A stretch of DNA of 64,000 nucleotides from Microbacteriaceae bacterium 3FA27C10 (GCA_005502775.1 SCNI01000001.1:1-64000); one strand, 5' to 3'; shown: positions 19,981 through 31,276, counted from the stretch's first letter. Numbers and translations: made by a program. The notes: generated by a model from the letters alone, not told the origin.

Positions 19981-20899
19981 CGCCCGCCGTCTTCGGCCGC
20001 GAAGCCGCACCTCGCTCGCCGAAGGCCTGCCCGATGCCCTTGAGCGCCTCGGTGAGCTCGCTCGGGATCACCCAGAGCTTGTTCGCCGAACCCTCCGCGA
20101 TCTTCGGCAGCGTCTGCAAGTACTGGTAGGCCAACAGCATGTTGTCGGGCTCGCCTCGGTGGATGGCGCTGAACACGGTCGTGATGGCCTCGGCCTCGCC
20201 CTGGGCGCGCAGCACGGCCGCTTTCGCGTCGCCCTCGGCCCGGAGGATCTCGCCCTGCCGATGGCCCTCGGCCTCGAGGATGGCCGACTGCTTCGTTCCC
20301 TCGGCGGTGAGGATGACGGCGCGGCGCTCCCGCTCGGCGCGCATCTGCTTCTCCATCGAGTCCTGGATGGACACGGGCGGATCGATGGCCTTGAGCTCCA
20401 CCCGCGACACCCGGATGCCCCATTTGCCGGTGGCGTCATCGAGCACGATCCGCAGCTGGCCGTTGATCTCGTCGCGGCTCGTGAGCGCCTCTTCGAGGTT
20501 GAGCCCGCCCACCACGTTGCGGAGGGTGGTGGTGGCGAGCTGCTCGACCGCGCCGAGGTAGTTGGCGATCTCGTAGGTCGCGGCCCGCGCATCCGTCACC
20601 TGGAAGAAGACCACCGTGTCGATCGAGACCACCAGGTTGTCCTCGGTGATCACGGGCTGGGGCGGGAAGGAGACTACCTGCTCGCGCAGGTCGATGAGCG
20701 GGCGCAGCCGGTCGATGAACGGAACGAGGATGTTCAGGCCCGGCATCAAGGTCTTGTGGTACCGGCCGAGCCGCTCCACCACGCCGGCCGAGGCCTGCGG
20801 GATGATGCGCACGGCGCGCGAGACCACCACCAGCACGAAGACGATGATGATCACCACCACGGCGATCACGATGATCTGGCCCACGAGCGTGTCGGTCAT
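19964..20899 (-). CDS. SPFH/band-7 (stomatin-like) membrane protein
   Basis: A 311-aa protein with one N-terminal membrane helix (IIVIAVVVIIIVFVLVVVSR) and an SPFH domain (AGVVERLGRYHKTLMPGLNI, the stomatin signature) followed by a helical region with Ala/Glu repeats (EAEGHRQGEILRAEGDAKAA). The start at 20899 overlaps the NfeD gene end by 4 bp. NfeD plus stomatin is a conserved bacterial pair thought to organise membrane microdomains and protease access. The C-terminal 20 residues are polar and variable. Confidence 0.93.
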   Translation of the reverse strand: MTDTLVGQIIVIAVVVIIIVFVLVVVSRAVRIIPQASAGVVERLGRYHKTLMPGLNILVPFIDRLRPLIDLREQVVSFPPQPVITEDNLVVSIDTVVFFQVTDARAATYEIANYLGAVEQLATTTLRNVVGGLNLEEALTSRDEINGQLRIVLDDATGKWGIRVSRVELKAIDPPVSIQDSMEKQMRAERERRAVILTAEGTKQSAILEAEGHRQGEILRAEGDAKAAVLRAQGEAEAITTVFSAIHRGEPDNMLLAYQYLQTLPKIAEGSANKLWVIPSELTEALKGIGQAFGERGAASRPKTAGDETQP

Positions 20900-21375
20900 G
20901 CGGTCGGCTCCTTTCGTTCTGCCGGAACCACGATCGCCGTGGCCCCGTCGATGGCGGCCACGAGGATGTGCTCGCCGCGGCGCAGGTCGGGCGCGACCGA
21001 GGCGGGGGAGACCCGCGCGGTCCAGATGTCGCCGTTCGCGAGCTTCACCTGCCCGGTCGTGGCGGTGACGTCGTGAACCACGAGGCCCTCGAGGCCGAGG
21101 AGCGCGTCGACGTTGCTGCGGGCGGGGTCGCCACCGCGCTTCAGCAGGCGCAGGAGCGGTGGCCGGAGTGTGAGCAGCAGCAGCAGCGAGAGCACGCCGG
21201 CGATCACGATCTGCAGGTACCACGGCGCTCCGAAGGCGCCGGAGATGAGGCCGCCGAGGCTGCCGATGGCGATCATCAGGAAGGTGAACTCCAGCGTGAG
21301 CATCTCGACCACGATGAACAGGAGGATGAGCCCGAGCCAGAAGATCCAGGCGTAGGAGTCGAGGAATGCGGACAT
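20896..21375 (-). CDS. NfeD-like membrane protein
   Basis: A 159-aa short NfeD protein: three to four membrane helices in the first 85 residues (WIFWLGLILLFIVVEMLT, IAIGSLGGLISG, LQIVIAGVLSLLLLLTL) and a C-terminal OB-fold domain (LLGLEGLVVHDVTATTGQVK, GDIWTARV, ILVAAIDGATAIV). It is the short form without the ClpP-like protease domain. ATG 21375 has GAGGAG upstream. Coupled to the SPFH gene. Confidence 0.9.
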   Translation of the reverse strand: MSAFLDSYAWIFWLGLILLFIVVEMLTLEFTFLMIAIGSLGGLISGAFGAPWYLQIVIAGVLSLLLLLTLRPPLLRLLKRGGDPARSNVDALLGLEGLVVHDVTATTGQVKLANGDIWTARVSPASVAPDLRRGEHILVAAIDGATAIVVPAERKEPTA

Positions 21376-21507
21376 CAGCGGTCTCCTCTCGGCGGACTTC
21401 GGCGTGCTGCGACCTGCTTCGACGCTAGCAGGGTTCGGGCCGCGAGCGGCCGGAGTATCGGCTACTTGGTAGTCTCGGAGCGTCGTTCGATCTACGAGGA
21501 GTTCTCT

Positions 21508-22278
21508 GTGTCCAATCCACTCGCCCCCGGTTCTCTCGCAGGAAAGCGGGCCCTCGTCACGGGCTCCTCGCGCGGCATCGGAGCGGACACCGTCGGCTAC
21601 TTCGCCGAGGCCGGCGCAGCGGTGGTCATCAACTACCGCAACAAGGAGGCGCGCGCCGCGAAGCTGGCGAACAGCATCCGCGAAGGCGGCGGCCAGGCCG
21701 TCATCGTGGGCGCCGATCTCACCGACCCGGCCTCGGTCGCGGCGCTCTTCGACACCGTGCAGGCCGAGCTCGGCGGGCTCGACATCCTCGTCATGAACGC
21801 CTCGGGCGGCATGGAGAGCGGCATGGCGGAGGACTACGCGATGCAGCTGAACCGCGACGCCCAGGTGCAGCTGCTGACGGCGGCGCTGCCGCTGCTCGCG
21901 CCGGGTGCCCGCGTGGTGTTCGTCACGAGCCACCAGGCGCACTTCATCCGCACCACCGAGACCATGCCCGAATACGAGGCCGTGGCCCTCAGCAAGCGGG
22001 CCGGCGAGGATGCACTGCGCGCGATGATCCCGCAGCTCGACGAGCTCGGCATCGAGTTCGTGGTGGTCTCCGGCGACATGATCGAGGGCACCATCACGGC
22101 GACGCTGCTGCAGCGCGCCAACCCGGGCGCCATCGAGGCGCGCAAGGAGGCCGCGGGCCGGCTCTACAACGTGAGCGAGTTCGCCGCCGAGGTGGCCGCG
22201 GCCGCGGTCGAGCCGGTGCCGGCAGACCACACGCGCTACGTGGGCGACGTCTCGGGCTTCGGCGCCGTCGACGCGTGA
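21508..22278 (+). CDS. SDR family NAD(P)-dependent oxidoreductase
   Basis: A 256-aa Rossmann enzyme. The cofactor site is TGSSRGIGADT (about residues 20-30), the structural LVMNASGG replaces the usual NNAG, and the catalytic region reads FVTSHQAHF...EYEAVALSKRAGEDAL. The Tyr-Lys spacing there is wider than the usual YxxxK, so the family is an atypical SDR group. GTG start at 21508 with GAGGAG upstream. It is divergent from NfeD and followed by a NUDIX gene after 13 nt. Substrate unknown. Confidence 0.85.
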   Translation: MSNPLAPGSLAGKRALVTGSSRGIGADTVGYFAEAGAAVVINYRNKEARAAKLANSIREGGGQAVIVGADLTDPASVAALFDTVQAELGGLDILVMNASGGMESGMAEDYAMQLNRDAQVQLLTAALPLLAPGARVVFVTSHQAHFIRTTETMPEYEAVALSKRAGEDALRAMIPQLDELGIEFVVVSGDMIEGTITATLLQRANPGAIEARKEAAGRLYNVSEFAAEVAAAAVEPVPADHTRYVGDVSGFGAVDA

Positions 22279-22291
22279 CCGGGGCACGCGG

Positions 22292-22774
22292 ATGAGCGGC
22301 GAAGCGGATGCGGCCACGCCGGCCGGCGCACTGATCCTCAAGTCACGGGTGCTGCTGCTCGACGCCGACGACCGCGCGCTGCTGTTCTACACGCGAGCCG
22401 ACGTCGACACGCAGCCCACCCGCTGGCTCACTCCCGGCGGGCACCTCGAGCCGGGGGAGACGCACCTCGAGGCCGCGGTGCGCGAGCTGTTCGAGGAGAC
22501 CGGTCTCGCGGTGCCGGAGGCGGCGCTCGGAGCGCCGATCTGGGCTCGCGATTTCGTGGCCGAGCCGGCCCCGGGCATCCTGCGCGACTATCACGAGGAG
22601 TGGTATCTGCTGCGCACCGCGGCCTTCGACCCGGTGGACACGAACTGGACACCCGAGGAGCGCGTCGACGTCGAGGCCTGGCGCTGGTGGAGCCTGGCCG
22701 AGATACGGCAGACGGCCGACTCCGTGGAGCCGGCCGTCCTCGCCGAGGTGCTCGTGGGAGCACTCGAGAAATAG
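22292..22774 (+). CDS. NUDIX hydrolase
   Basis: A 160-aa NUDIX-fold protein. The Nudix box is complete: GGHLEPGETHLEAAVRELFE followed by ETG (GX5EX7REUXEEXGU). LLLDADDRALLFYT precedes it and VDVEAWRWWSLAEI follows. It probably hydrolyses a nucleoside diphosphate derivative. Its last 64 bases are duplicated almost exactly 4.8 kb downstream (27517-27592), beside a full hdeD gene. Confidence 0.88.
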   Translation: MSGEADAATPAGALILKSRVLLLDADDRALLFYTRADVDTQPTRWLTPGGHLEPGETHLEAAVRELFEETGLAVPEAALGAPIWARDFVAEPAPGILRDYHEEWYLLRTAAFDPVDTNWTPEERVDVEAWRWWSLAEIRQTADSVEPAVLAEVLVGALEK

Positions 22775-22786
22775 CTGTGATCAGGC
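22711..22786 (+). repeat. Left copy of a 76-bp direct repeat (NUDIX 3' end)
   Basis: This segment matches 27517-27592 at 73 of 76 positions by eye and in the same orientation. It covers the last codons of the NUDIX gene and the first bases after its stop. It marks the left edge of the duplicated block. Confidence 0.9.
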
Positions 22787-22822
22787 ATTATCCGGCGCCC
22801 GGCCGAGCGTGGCCGCGATGAT
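22776..22822 (-). pseudogene. Remnant of an hdeD-like 3' end
   Basis: Read on the minus strand this stretch gives IIAATLGRAPDNA followed by a stop, matching the last residues ITAVTLGRAPKNA of the intact HdeD protein encoded at 27587-28189. Nothing else of that gene remains here. It shows that a second hdeD once lay next to the NUDIX gene. Confidence 0.75.
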
Positions 22823-22949
22823 CGGATGCTAGCAGCGGGGTGGGAATTCACCGTGAGCAGGTCACCGGCGCCGCGGCGATGTCTGAGCGTCGGTCTAGCA
22901 TCGGCACTGATACATCGTCACCTTCGGGGGTGCGGGCAGAAAGATCACC

Positions 22950-23963
22950 ATGTCGTCATCGACTCGACGCCGAGCCGTCGGGACTTCATCCGCCTTTCTG
23001 GTTCTGGGAATAGCTCTGGCCTCAACGCTGGGCGGGTGCGCCGGTGCGGATCCCGATGCTCCGGCCGTGTCGGCCCATCGAGCGAGTCCGCTCGATCCCT
23101 ACACGGCCGCCCTGTACCCCGCTAGCGACGAGGCGGGGCAGGCCGCGGTGAACGCCGCCATCCAGGACTCCGTCGCCGCCTGCATGAAGAAGCAAGGCTT
23201 CGCCTACACGCCCGATCCCGAGGCCGTGACGCAGTTCAGTGCCGACTCCCTCGACGTCGAGTGGGGGAGCGAGGAGTTCGCGAAAACCTACGGCTACGGC
23301 ATCTCCCTCGACCTCTCGAGCGCGATGGGCGGCTCGCGCGGTCCCCGCACCGATCCGAACCAGGCCTACATCGACTCCTTGACTGCCGGCGAGCAGGCCG
23401 CGTACTCCGACGCGCTCTGGGGCCCCGCTCCGCAGGGGGCAGGCGACAGCGGGACCGCCTCGGTGGCCACCACCGACTACGACTGGACCGCGGCCGGCTG
23501 CATGGGCGCCGCCCAACACGAGCACGATCCGGTGGCCGGCCCCGCCGACGATCCGCAGTACGCCGCCCTGACCGAGCAGATGAGCACCCTCCCACAGAAG
23601 GCCGCCGAGGCTCCCGCGGTGAAGCAGAAGGAGAACGAGTGGTCGTCGTGCCTGGCCGAGGCGGGCTTCCCGGGCTACGAGCACAAAGACGACCCGGCTG
23701 CCCACTTCAGTGCGCAGATGCAGACGCTGATGGCCTCGAAGGGGCCGGGCACCTCCGGCAGCGCTCCGGCGACTCCGGATGCCGGTGCCCTGACTGCTCT
23801 CCAAGGCGAGGAGATCGCCACCGCCACCGCCGACTTCGGCTGCGCGCGCGACACCGGCTACGCCGACGCTCTGGCCGCCGAGCGGACGCGGGTCGAGCAG
23901 GCCTTCGTGGACGAGAACCGGGAGCAGCTGGATGCGCTCGTCGCACGTCAGAGCGCGGAGTGA
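22950..23963 (+). CDS. Secreted lipoprotein, unknown function (paralogue of the 28371 gene)
   Basis: A 337-aa lipoprotein: a signal helix (SSAFLVLGIALASTLGGC) with lipobox LGGC and an Asp/Ala-rich exported domain. Four Cys, in SVAACMKK, AAGCMGA, SSCLAEAG and FGCARDTGY, may form disulfides. KTYGYGIS and DFGCARDTGYADALAAER recur in the shorter lipoprotein at 28371, and the sequences upstream of both ATGs are alike, so the two are paralogues. It leads the adaptor-ABC-permease genes and overlaps the adaptor start by 32 bp. I do not recognise the family. Confidence 0.78.
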   Translation: MSSSTRRRAVGTSSAFLVLGIALASTLGGCAGADPDAPAVSAHRASPLDPYTAALYPASDEAGQAAVNAAIQDSVAACMKKQGFAYTPDPEAVTQFSADSLDVEWGSEEFAKTYGYGISLDLSSAMGGSRGPRTDPNQAYIDSLTAGEQAAYSDALWGPAPQGAGDSGTASVATTDYDWTAAGCMGAAQHEHDPVAGPADDPQYAALTEQMSTLPQKAAEAPAVKQKENEWSSCLAEAGFPGYEHKDDPAAHFSAQMQTLMASKGPGTSGSAPATPDAGALTALQGEEIATATADFGCARDTGYADALAAERTRVEQAFVDENREQLDALVARQSAE

Positions 23964-25524
23964 GCGGCGGGGCGGGCGCCGGGGCATCGAGGCAGGAGGG
24001 AGCGCTCGAGGGCGCTCCTGGCGACACGGGTCGCGACTGGTGCTGGTGGTGGCCGTGGTCGCGGCGGTCTCACTCGGCGGCGGCCTGCTGCTCAGTCGCT
24101 TCGTGATCTCCCCGGCCGAGCTCGCCGCAGGCGCTGCTCCGCCGGTCGCCGGGCCCATCACCGCGCCGATCGAGCAGCGCGTGCTGGAGAACGCCATCAC
24201 CAGCCGCGCCGATGTCACCTATGCGGACGCCGTCGACGTGAAGGTCGACAGCACCGGCCTCGCCGGACCGGCGGTCGTGACGGGTCGCGTCCCCGAGGTC
24301 GGCAGCACCCTCGACGCGGCGTCCGTGGCGCTCGAGGTGGCCGGCCGCCCGCTGATCGTGCTGCCGGGAGACCTCCCCGTCTACCGCACACTGCACGTGG
24401 GACTGTCCGGGCCCGACGTACTCCAGCTCAAGGCGGCGCTCTCCGCGCTCGGGATCGACCCCGGCGACGCGGCATCCGACCTTTTCGACTCCGCCACCTC
24501 CGCCGCCCTGGACGCCCTCTACCGCAAGGTGGGCTATCCGTCTCCTCCGTCGTCGCCCGACGCGCAGGACCGGCTGGCGAGCGCCCGCTCGGCCGTCGAG
24601 AACGCCGGTTCGGCACTGCGGCAAGCGCAGACCGCACTGTCCGCCGCCTCCCGAGGGGCGACCGCGTCCCAGCGGGTGGAGGCCGACAACGCGGTGCGCG
24701 AGGCGCAGCGCGCGCTTGCCACCGCCCAGCAGGGCGGCGACGCGGCTGAGATCGAGCGCTGCCAGGACCAGCTCGACCTAGCGCTGGCGCGGCGGGACGA
24801 GTTGCTCGCCCCGCTCGCCGCGGCGGCGGAGCAAGCCGGGGTCGACGCCGCGGGATCGCAGCTGGCCTCGGCAGAGAGCGCGCTGGCCGGCGCGGAGAAG
24901 GACGCCCTGACCGTGCTCCCGTCAAGCGAGGTGGTGTACCTGGCTGCGCTGCCGCGCCGGGTCGATTCCGTCACCGCCGAGCGCGGCGCCGTGCTGCAGG
25001 GCGCCGCGATGGCGGTGTCCGGGGCACGACTGCAACTGGCGGGCACCGTCTCGGAGACCGACGCCGCCCTGTTGAAGGCGGGAATGCCCGCCCGCTTCAC
25101 GACCGCAAGCGGCAACGACTACACCGCCACCGTCAGTTCGATCGCGGTGAAGAAGCCGGGCGCATCCGGCTCGGGTGGCTCCGAGCCCGGATCCACCGAT
25201 GCGCAGAAGCGGTACGACGTGCTGCTCGACCCGCAACCACTCTCGGATGCCGAGGTCGAGGCGATGAAGGGGAGCAACGTCAAGCTCGGCATCCCCGTGC
25301 AGTCCACCTCGGGTGCCGTTCTCGCGGCCCCCGTGGCGGCACTCTCCGCCGGCGCCGGGGGCGAATCACGCGTCGAGCTGGTGACGGGCACGGATCCCGC
25401 CACGGGCCGGCTGCAGACCGAGCTCGCGCCCGTCACGACCGGGCTCTCGGCCGGCGGCTTCGTCGAGGTGAACTCGAAGGACCCCCGGCTGATCGCCGGC
25501 GCCATCGTCGTGGTGGGCCGGTGA
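23932..25524 (+). CDS. Membrane-fusion/adaptor protein with peptidoglycan-binding-like domain
   Basis: A 530-aa adaptor of a MacAB-like exporter. One membrane helix (LVLVVAVVAAVSLGGGLLLS, about residues 37-56) leads to an extracellular region. A peptidoglycan-binding-like unit (HVGLSGPDVLQLKAALSALG) is followed by a long Ala/Gln/Arg helical hairpin (about residues 205-325, likely coiled coil) and a beta-barrel domain (LQLAGTVSETDAALLKAGMP). The ATG at 23932 has GGGAG 7 nt upstream. It shares 4 bp with the ATPase gene, giving a tight operon. Confidence 0.85.
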   Translation: MRSSHVRARSERRGGRRGIEAGGSARGRSWRHGSRLVLVVAVVAAVSLGGGLLLSRFVISPAELAAGAAPPVAGPITAPIEQRVLENAITSRADVTYADAVDVKVDSTGLAGPAVVTGRVPEVGSTLDAASVALEVAGRPLIVLPGDLPVYRTLHVGLSGPDVLQLKAALSALGIDPGDAASDLFDSATSAALDALYRKVGYPSPPSSPDAQDRLASARSAVENAGSALRQAQTALSAASRGATASQRVEADNAVREAQRALATAQQGGDAAEIERCQDQLDLALARRDELLAPLAAAAEQAGVDAAGSQLASAESALAGAEKDALTVLPSSEVVYLAALPRRVDSVTAERGAVLQGAAMAVSGARLQLAGTVSETDAALLKAGMPARFTTASGNDYTATVSSIAVKKPGASGSGGSEPGSTDAQKRYDVLLDPQPLSDAEVEAMKGSNVKLGIPVQSTSGAVLAAPVAALSAGAGGESRVELVTGTDPATGRLQTELAPVTTGLSAGGFVEVNSKDPRLIAGAIVVVGR

Positions 25525-26258
25525 CCGAGCGTGCGGACGACGACGCGGTGGTCGTCGAGCTCCGGCAGCTGTCGCGCACCTTCGGACGGGAAGCCCCCGT
25601 GACGGCCCTCTCCGCGGTCGACCTCGTGATCCGCCGCGGCGACCATCTGTCCATCACCGGGCCCTCCGGTGCCGGCAAATCGACGATGCTCAACATCCTG
25701 GGGCTGCTGGACCGGCCGAGCGCGGGGGAGTACCTCCTCGACGGCGCGCCGACGTCTCCTCTCGACGACCGCCGCCGGTCCGCCTTGCGGGGGTCCCGTA
25801 TCGGGTTCGTCTTCCAGTCCTTCCACCTGCTGCCCACTCGGTCGGTCCTCGGCAACGTACTGCTCGCCTTCACCTATGGAGACGTTCCGCGAGCCGAGCG
25901 GATGCGACGGGCCATCGGGGCCCTCGACCGCGTCGGGCTCTCGCACCGGCGTGACTTCTCTCCGGTGACGCTGTCGGGCGGAGAGCGGCAGCGGGTGGCG
26001 ATCGCCCGGGCCGTCTGCGCCGGTCCCGCGCTCCTGCTGGCCGACGAACCGACCGGCAACCTCGACCGCTCCACGGCCGATTCGGTGCTGGCCCTGTTCG
26101 ACGAGCTGAACGCCGACGGGCTGACCCTGGTGGTCATCACGCACGACGCCCGGGTCGCCGACCGCGCGCGACGGCAGGTGCGGATCGCCGACGGCCGGTT
26201 GACTGAGGAGCCGCCGGCAGCGAAGAGATCCGAGCGCGACCGGATGGCGAGCGCATGA
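25521..26258 (+). CDS. ABC transporter ATP-binding protein (MacB/LolD type)
   Basis: A 245-aa ATPase. Walker A is TGPSGAGKST, the Q-loop VFQSFHLLP, the signature LSGGERQRVAIARA and Walker B LLLADEPTGNLD, with the His switch in VVITHD. The sequence is of the LolD/MacB subfamily that powers mechanotransmission rather than translocation. GTG start overlaps the adaptor stop, and the stop overlaps the permease start. Confidence 0.93.
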   Translation: MTERADDDAVVVELRQLSRTFGREAPVTALSAVDLVIRRGDHLSITGPSGAGKSTMLNILGLLDRPSAGEYLLDGAPTSPLDDRRRSALRGSRIGFVFQSFHLLPTRSVLGNVLLAFTYGDVPRAERMRRAIGALDRVGLSHRRDFSPVTLSGGERQRVAIARAVCAGPALLLADEPTGNLDRSTADSVLALFDELNADGLTLVVITHDARVADRARRQVRIADGRLTEEPPAAKRSERDRMASA

Positions 26259-27469
26259 AGCTGCGGGAGCTCGCGACGGAGGCCCTGGAGGGTGTCGGAG
26301 CCAAGCCCGGACGACTGCTGATCTCCGTGCTCGGGAGCGTCGTCGGCATCGGTGCCCTCGTACTCACGATCGGGCTCGGGCAGACGGCGGCCGGCCAGCT
26401 CGCCTCCCATTTCGACGCGATCGCGGCAACGCACGTGGAGGCCGTGCCTGCCGGCGTCAGGGGCGCCGACGGCAAGGAGCACGCCTCCTCGCCGTTGCCC
26501 ACCGACGCCGTGGAGCGCGTCACCGCGCTGGCAGGCGTCGAATCGGCCGCCCTGCTCGGCGAAGTTCCTCTGGGCGGCGCCGAGCTGACCGCGGTGCCCG
26601 TGCACGATCCCGCCCTCGCACCCGTCACACCACCCGCCGTCTGGGCGGCCGACGGCGACGTGATCGGCGCGCTCGACGGGCACCTCCAACGCGGCCGCTT
26701 CTTCGATGCCGGCCACGTGGCCCGGGGCGACCGCGTCGTCGTGCTCGGCCGCGAGGCCGCGGACGACCTCGGTGTGCACGAGATCGACTCGCGTCCCTCC
26801 GTGTTCCTCGGCACCACCGCTTACACGGTGATCGGCATCCTCGACGCCGCGTCCACCCGGCGCGAGCTGCTCGCCGCCGCGATCATCCCGATCACGGCGG
26901 CCCGACACGATTTCCCGGGAATGCCGCCGCCCGACACGCTCGCCCTGCGCATCGCGCTCGGGGCCTCGGAACTCGTCGGCCATCAGGTGCCCATCGCCCT
27001 GGATTCCGCGCATCCGGAGAACGTGTCGATTGCCGCCGCCCTCAGCACGACGACGCTCGAGACCGGGGTGCGAGGCGATGTCGACACGGTGTTCTTCGCC
27101 ATCGGCGTCATCACGCTGCTCGCGGGTGGGCTGGGGATAGCGAACGTCACACTGCTGAGTGTCTCGGAGCGCACCGGCGAGATCGGGTTGCGCCGGGCCC
27201 TCGGCGCGAGCCGAAGGCAGATCGCGGGTCAGTTCGTGCTGGAGTCGCTCGTGGTGGGCGTGCTGGGAGGCATGGTCGGGTCGGCGACGGGCGTCGCCGC
27301 CGTGGTGACGGTGTCGGCCATCCGCGGCTGGACTCCGGTCCTCGATCTCACGCTCACGCTCGCCTGCACCGCGCTGGGGGGAGCCGTGGGGCTGCTGGCG
27401 GGCGCATATCCTTCAGTCAGGGCCGCCCGGATCGAGCCCGCCGAGGCGCTGCGCGGCGGTGCGGGGTGA
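26255..27469 (+). CDS. MacB-like FtsX-type ABC permease
   Basis: A 404-aa permease with an N-terminal helix (LLISVLGSVVGIGALVLTIGL), a large extracellular MacB core domain (about residues 55-265), and three C-terminal helices of the FtsX fold starting at VFFAIGVITLLAGGLGIANV. The conserved coupling sequence SERTGEIGLRRALGASRRQI is present. It forms with the two preceding genes a tripartite export or signalling machine. The cargo is unknown; the lipoprotein at 22950 is a candidate partner. Confidence 0.92.
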   Translation: MKLRELATEALEGVGAKPGRLLISVLGSVVGIGALVLTIGLGQTAAGQLASHFDAIAATHVEAVPAGVRGADGKEHASSPLPTDAVERVTALAGVESAALLGEVPLGGAELTAVPVHDPALAPVTPPAVWAADGDVIGALDGHLQRGRFFDAGHVARGDRVVVLGREAADDLGVHEIDSRPSVFLGTTAYTVIGILDAASTRRELLAAAIIPITAARHDFPGMPPPDTLALRIALGASELVGHQVPIALDSAHPENVSIAAALSTTTLETGVRGDVDTVFFAIGVITLLAGGLGIANVTLLSVSERTGEIGLRRALGASRRQIAGQFVLESLVVGVLGGMVGSATGVAAVVTVSAIRGWTPVLDLTLTLACTALGGAVGLLAGAYPSVRAARIEPAEALRGGAG

Positions 27470-27516
27470 GTGGCGAGGCCCGCCGGGCTCCGGACGCAGG
27501 CTGCGTCAGGCGCTGG

Positions 27517-27592
27517 GACGGCCGACTCCGTGGAGCCGGCCGTCCTCGCCGAGATGCTCGTGGGAGCACTCGAGAAGGAGCTGTGATCAGGC
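27517..27592 (+). repeat. Right copy of the 76-bp direct repeat (NUDIX 3' end remnant)
   Basis: Same orientation as 22711-22786 with three differences, one of which destroys the NUDIX stop codon. It lies alone, without the rest of the NUDIX gene, between the permease stop and the 3' end of hdeD. The last few bases overlap the hdeD stop. Confidence 0.9.
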
Positions 27593-28189
27593 GTTCTTGG
27601 GCGCGCGGCCGAGCGTGACCGCGGTGATCGCCGAGAAGATGCCGGTGACGATGAGCGCGATCCCCGAGAACAGCACGAGGATGCCGATCGACTCCAGCGG
27701 CAGGAAGATCACGACGATGCCGGCGACGACGGAGACGACGCCGAGGATGGTGCCGAACCACTTCGAGCTGTCCTTGGCGGTCTCCATGACCGCCATGACG
27801 CCCTCGATGATCCACGAGAAGCCGATCACGAGCGCGAGCGCGATCAGCGACACGATCGGGTTCCGGATGGCGACGACGCCCGCCACGATGAGCAGCACGC
27901 CCAGGATGACGTTCAGCGCCCGGATCCCTCCAGTGACGGAGTTGTTGACGATGCCCGAGACCACGCGCACCAGGCCGACGATCCAGAAGTAGATCGCGAA
28001 CAGCCAGGCGATCGTGTAGACGATGGCGTCGGGGTTGTTGAACGCGAGCACCAGGATCACGATGCCGAGCACGACGGAGAGGATGGCGCGCACCCACAGG
28101 CCGCCCTTGAGCCACCGCGCGGCCGTCGCCGTGATGTCGGAGTCGTGGAGCCAGAATCCGAGTGTGTCGGAGTTCGTCGGTGTGGTCAT
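27587..28189 (-). CDS. HdeD family membrane protein
   Basis: A 200-aa protein with six predicted membrane helices in three pairs (VRAILSVVLGIVILVLAF, IVYTIAWLFAIYFWIVGLV, ALNVILGVLLIVAGVVAI, LIALALVIGFSWIIEGV, TILGVVSVVAGIVVIFLP, ILVLFSGIALIVTGIFSAI), the DUF308/HdeD pattern. HdeD is linked to acid resistance in enterics, but the actinobacterial role is not known. The ATG at 28189 with AGGGGAAC is used rather than one 36 nt upstream. A remnant of a second copy is at 22776-22822. Confidence 0.9.
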   Translation of the reverse strand: MTTPTNSDTLGFWLHDSDITATAARWLKGGLWVRAILSVVLGIVILVLAFNNPDAIVYTIAWLFAIYFWIVGLVRVVSGIVNNSVTGGIRALNVILGVLLIVAGVVAIRNPIVSLIALALVIGFSWIIEGVMAVMETAKDSSKWFGTILGVVSVVAGIVVIFLPLESIGILVLFSGIALIVTGIFSAITAVTLGRAPKNA

Positions 28190-28370
28190 GGTGTTCCCCT
28201 CATGTGCGCCTCGCGGCGACTTCATCTGTCGACACTCAATCTAGCGCCCGGGCGGCCCTCCTTGGGAGTTCACCGAGAGCCTGTCGCGGCTCCGCGAACA
28301 ATGCCGACCGCACGGCGTAGCATCCGAATCGAGCAATCGTCATCTACGGGGGTGCGGGCGGAGATCCGCC

Positions 28371-28871
28371 ATGCCGTCGAAGCCCTGCCGCGTGCGAACC
28401 GCCGCGATCCTGCTGCTCGCCGCCCTCTCCGCGCCGCTGGCCGGATGCTCGCGATCGGACGGCGGTGCGAGCTGCGTCGCCGCGGGGGAGGGCTTCGTCA
28501 AGGAGTACGGCTACGGGGTCTCGACCTCGCCACCGGCGGCACCCGACGAGACGGTGACGGCCGGGGATTGGCGAGCCGACGGGTGCGCCCTCGAGGCCGG
28601 GCGATCGTCGGCCGTGCGAGAGGCGGAGCAGGGCTGGGTCGTCTGCATGGCGGCCGCAGGCCTCGGCCGATTCACGGGCAAGGGAGAGCCGTTCGAAGAG
28701 ATCGAGCGCCGATACGCGGCGGCCGGCCGAGCGGAACTCGGTGAGCTCCAGCGCGAAGAGCGGCTGCTGGCCATGGCCGACTTCGAGTGCGCGCGCGACA
28801 GCGGCTACTTCGAGGCGGTGCAATCGGAGAGGAATGGAGAAGCGCGCGACGGAAGGCCGCAGCTAGGGTGA
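28371..28871 (+). CDS. Small secreted lipoprotein, shortened paralogue of the 22950 gene
   Basis: A 166-aa protein with a signal peptide ending in the lipobox LAGC. The remainder shares KEYGYGVS, DWRADGCALEAG and DFECARDSGYFEAVQSERN with the larger lipoprotein at 22950-23963 but lacks its central region. The 110 bases before its ATG also align with those before 22950 (for example GGGGGTGCGGGC). It appears to be the decaying second copy from the duplication. The ATPase gene starts 5 nt after its stop. Confidence 0.7.
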   Translation: MPSKPCRVRTAAILLLAALSAPLAGCSRSDGGASCVAAGEGFVKEYGYGVSTSPPAAPDETVTAGDWRADGCALEAGRSSAVREAEQGWVVCMAAAGLGRFTGKGEPFEEIERRYAAAGRAELGELQREERLLAMADFECARDSGYFEAVQSERNGEARDGRPQLG

Positions 28872-28876
28872 AGCGC

Positions 28877-31261
<2,385 letters not shown>

Positions 31262-31276
31262 CCGCGTGGGGCGGGC

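Noticed and set aside
23960-23962. GTG as start of the adaptor gene
   Set aside because: It is out of frame with the adaptor; the ATG at 23932 has a ribosome site.
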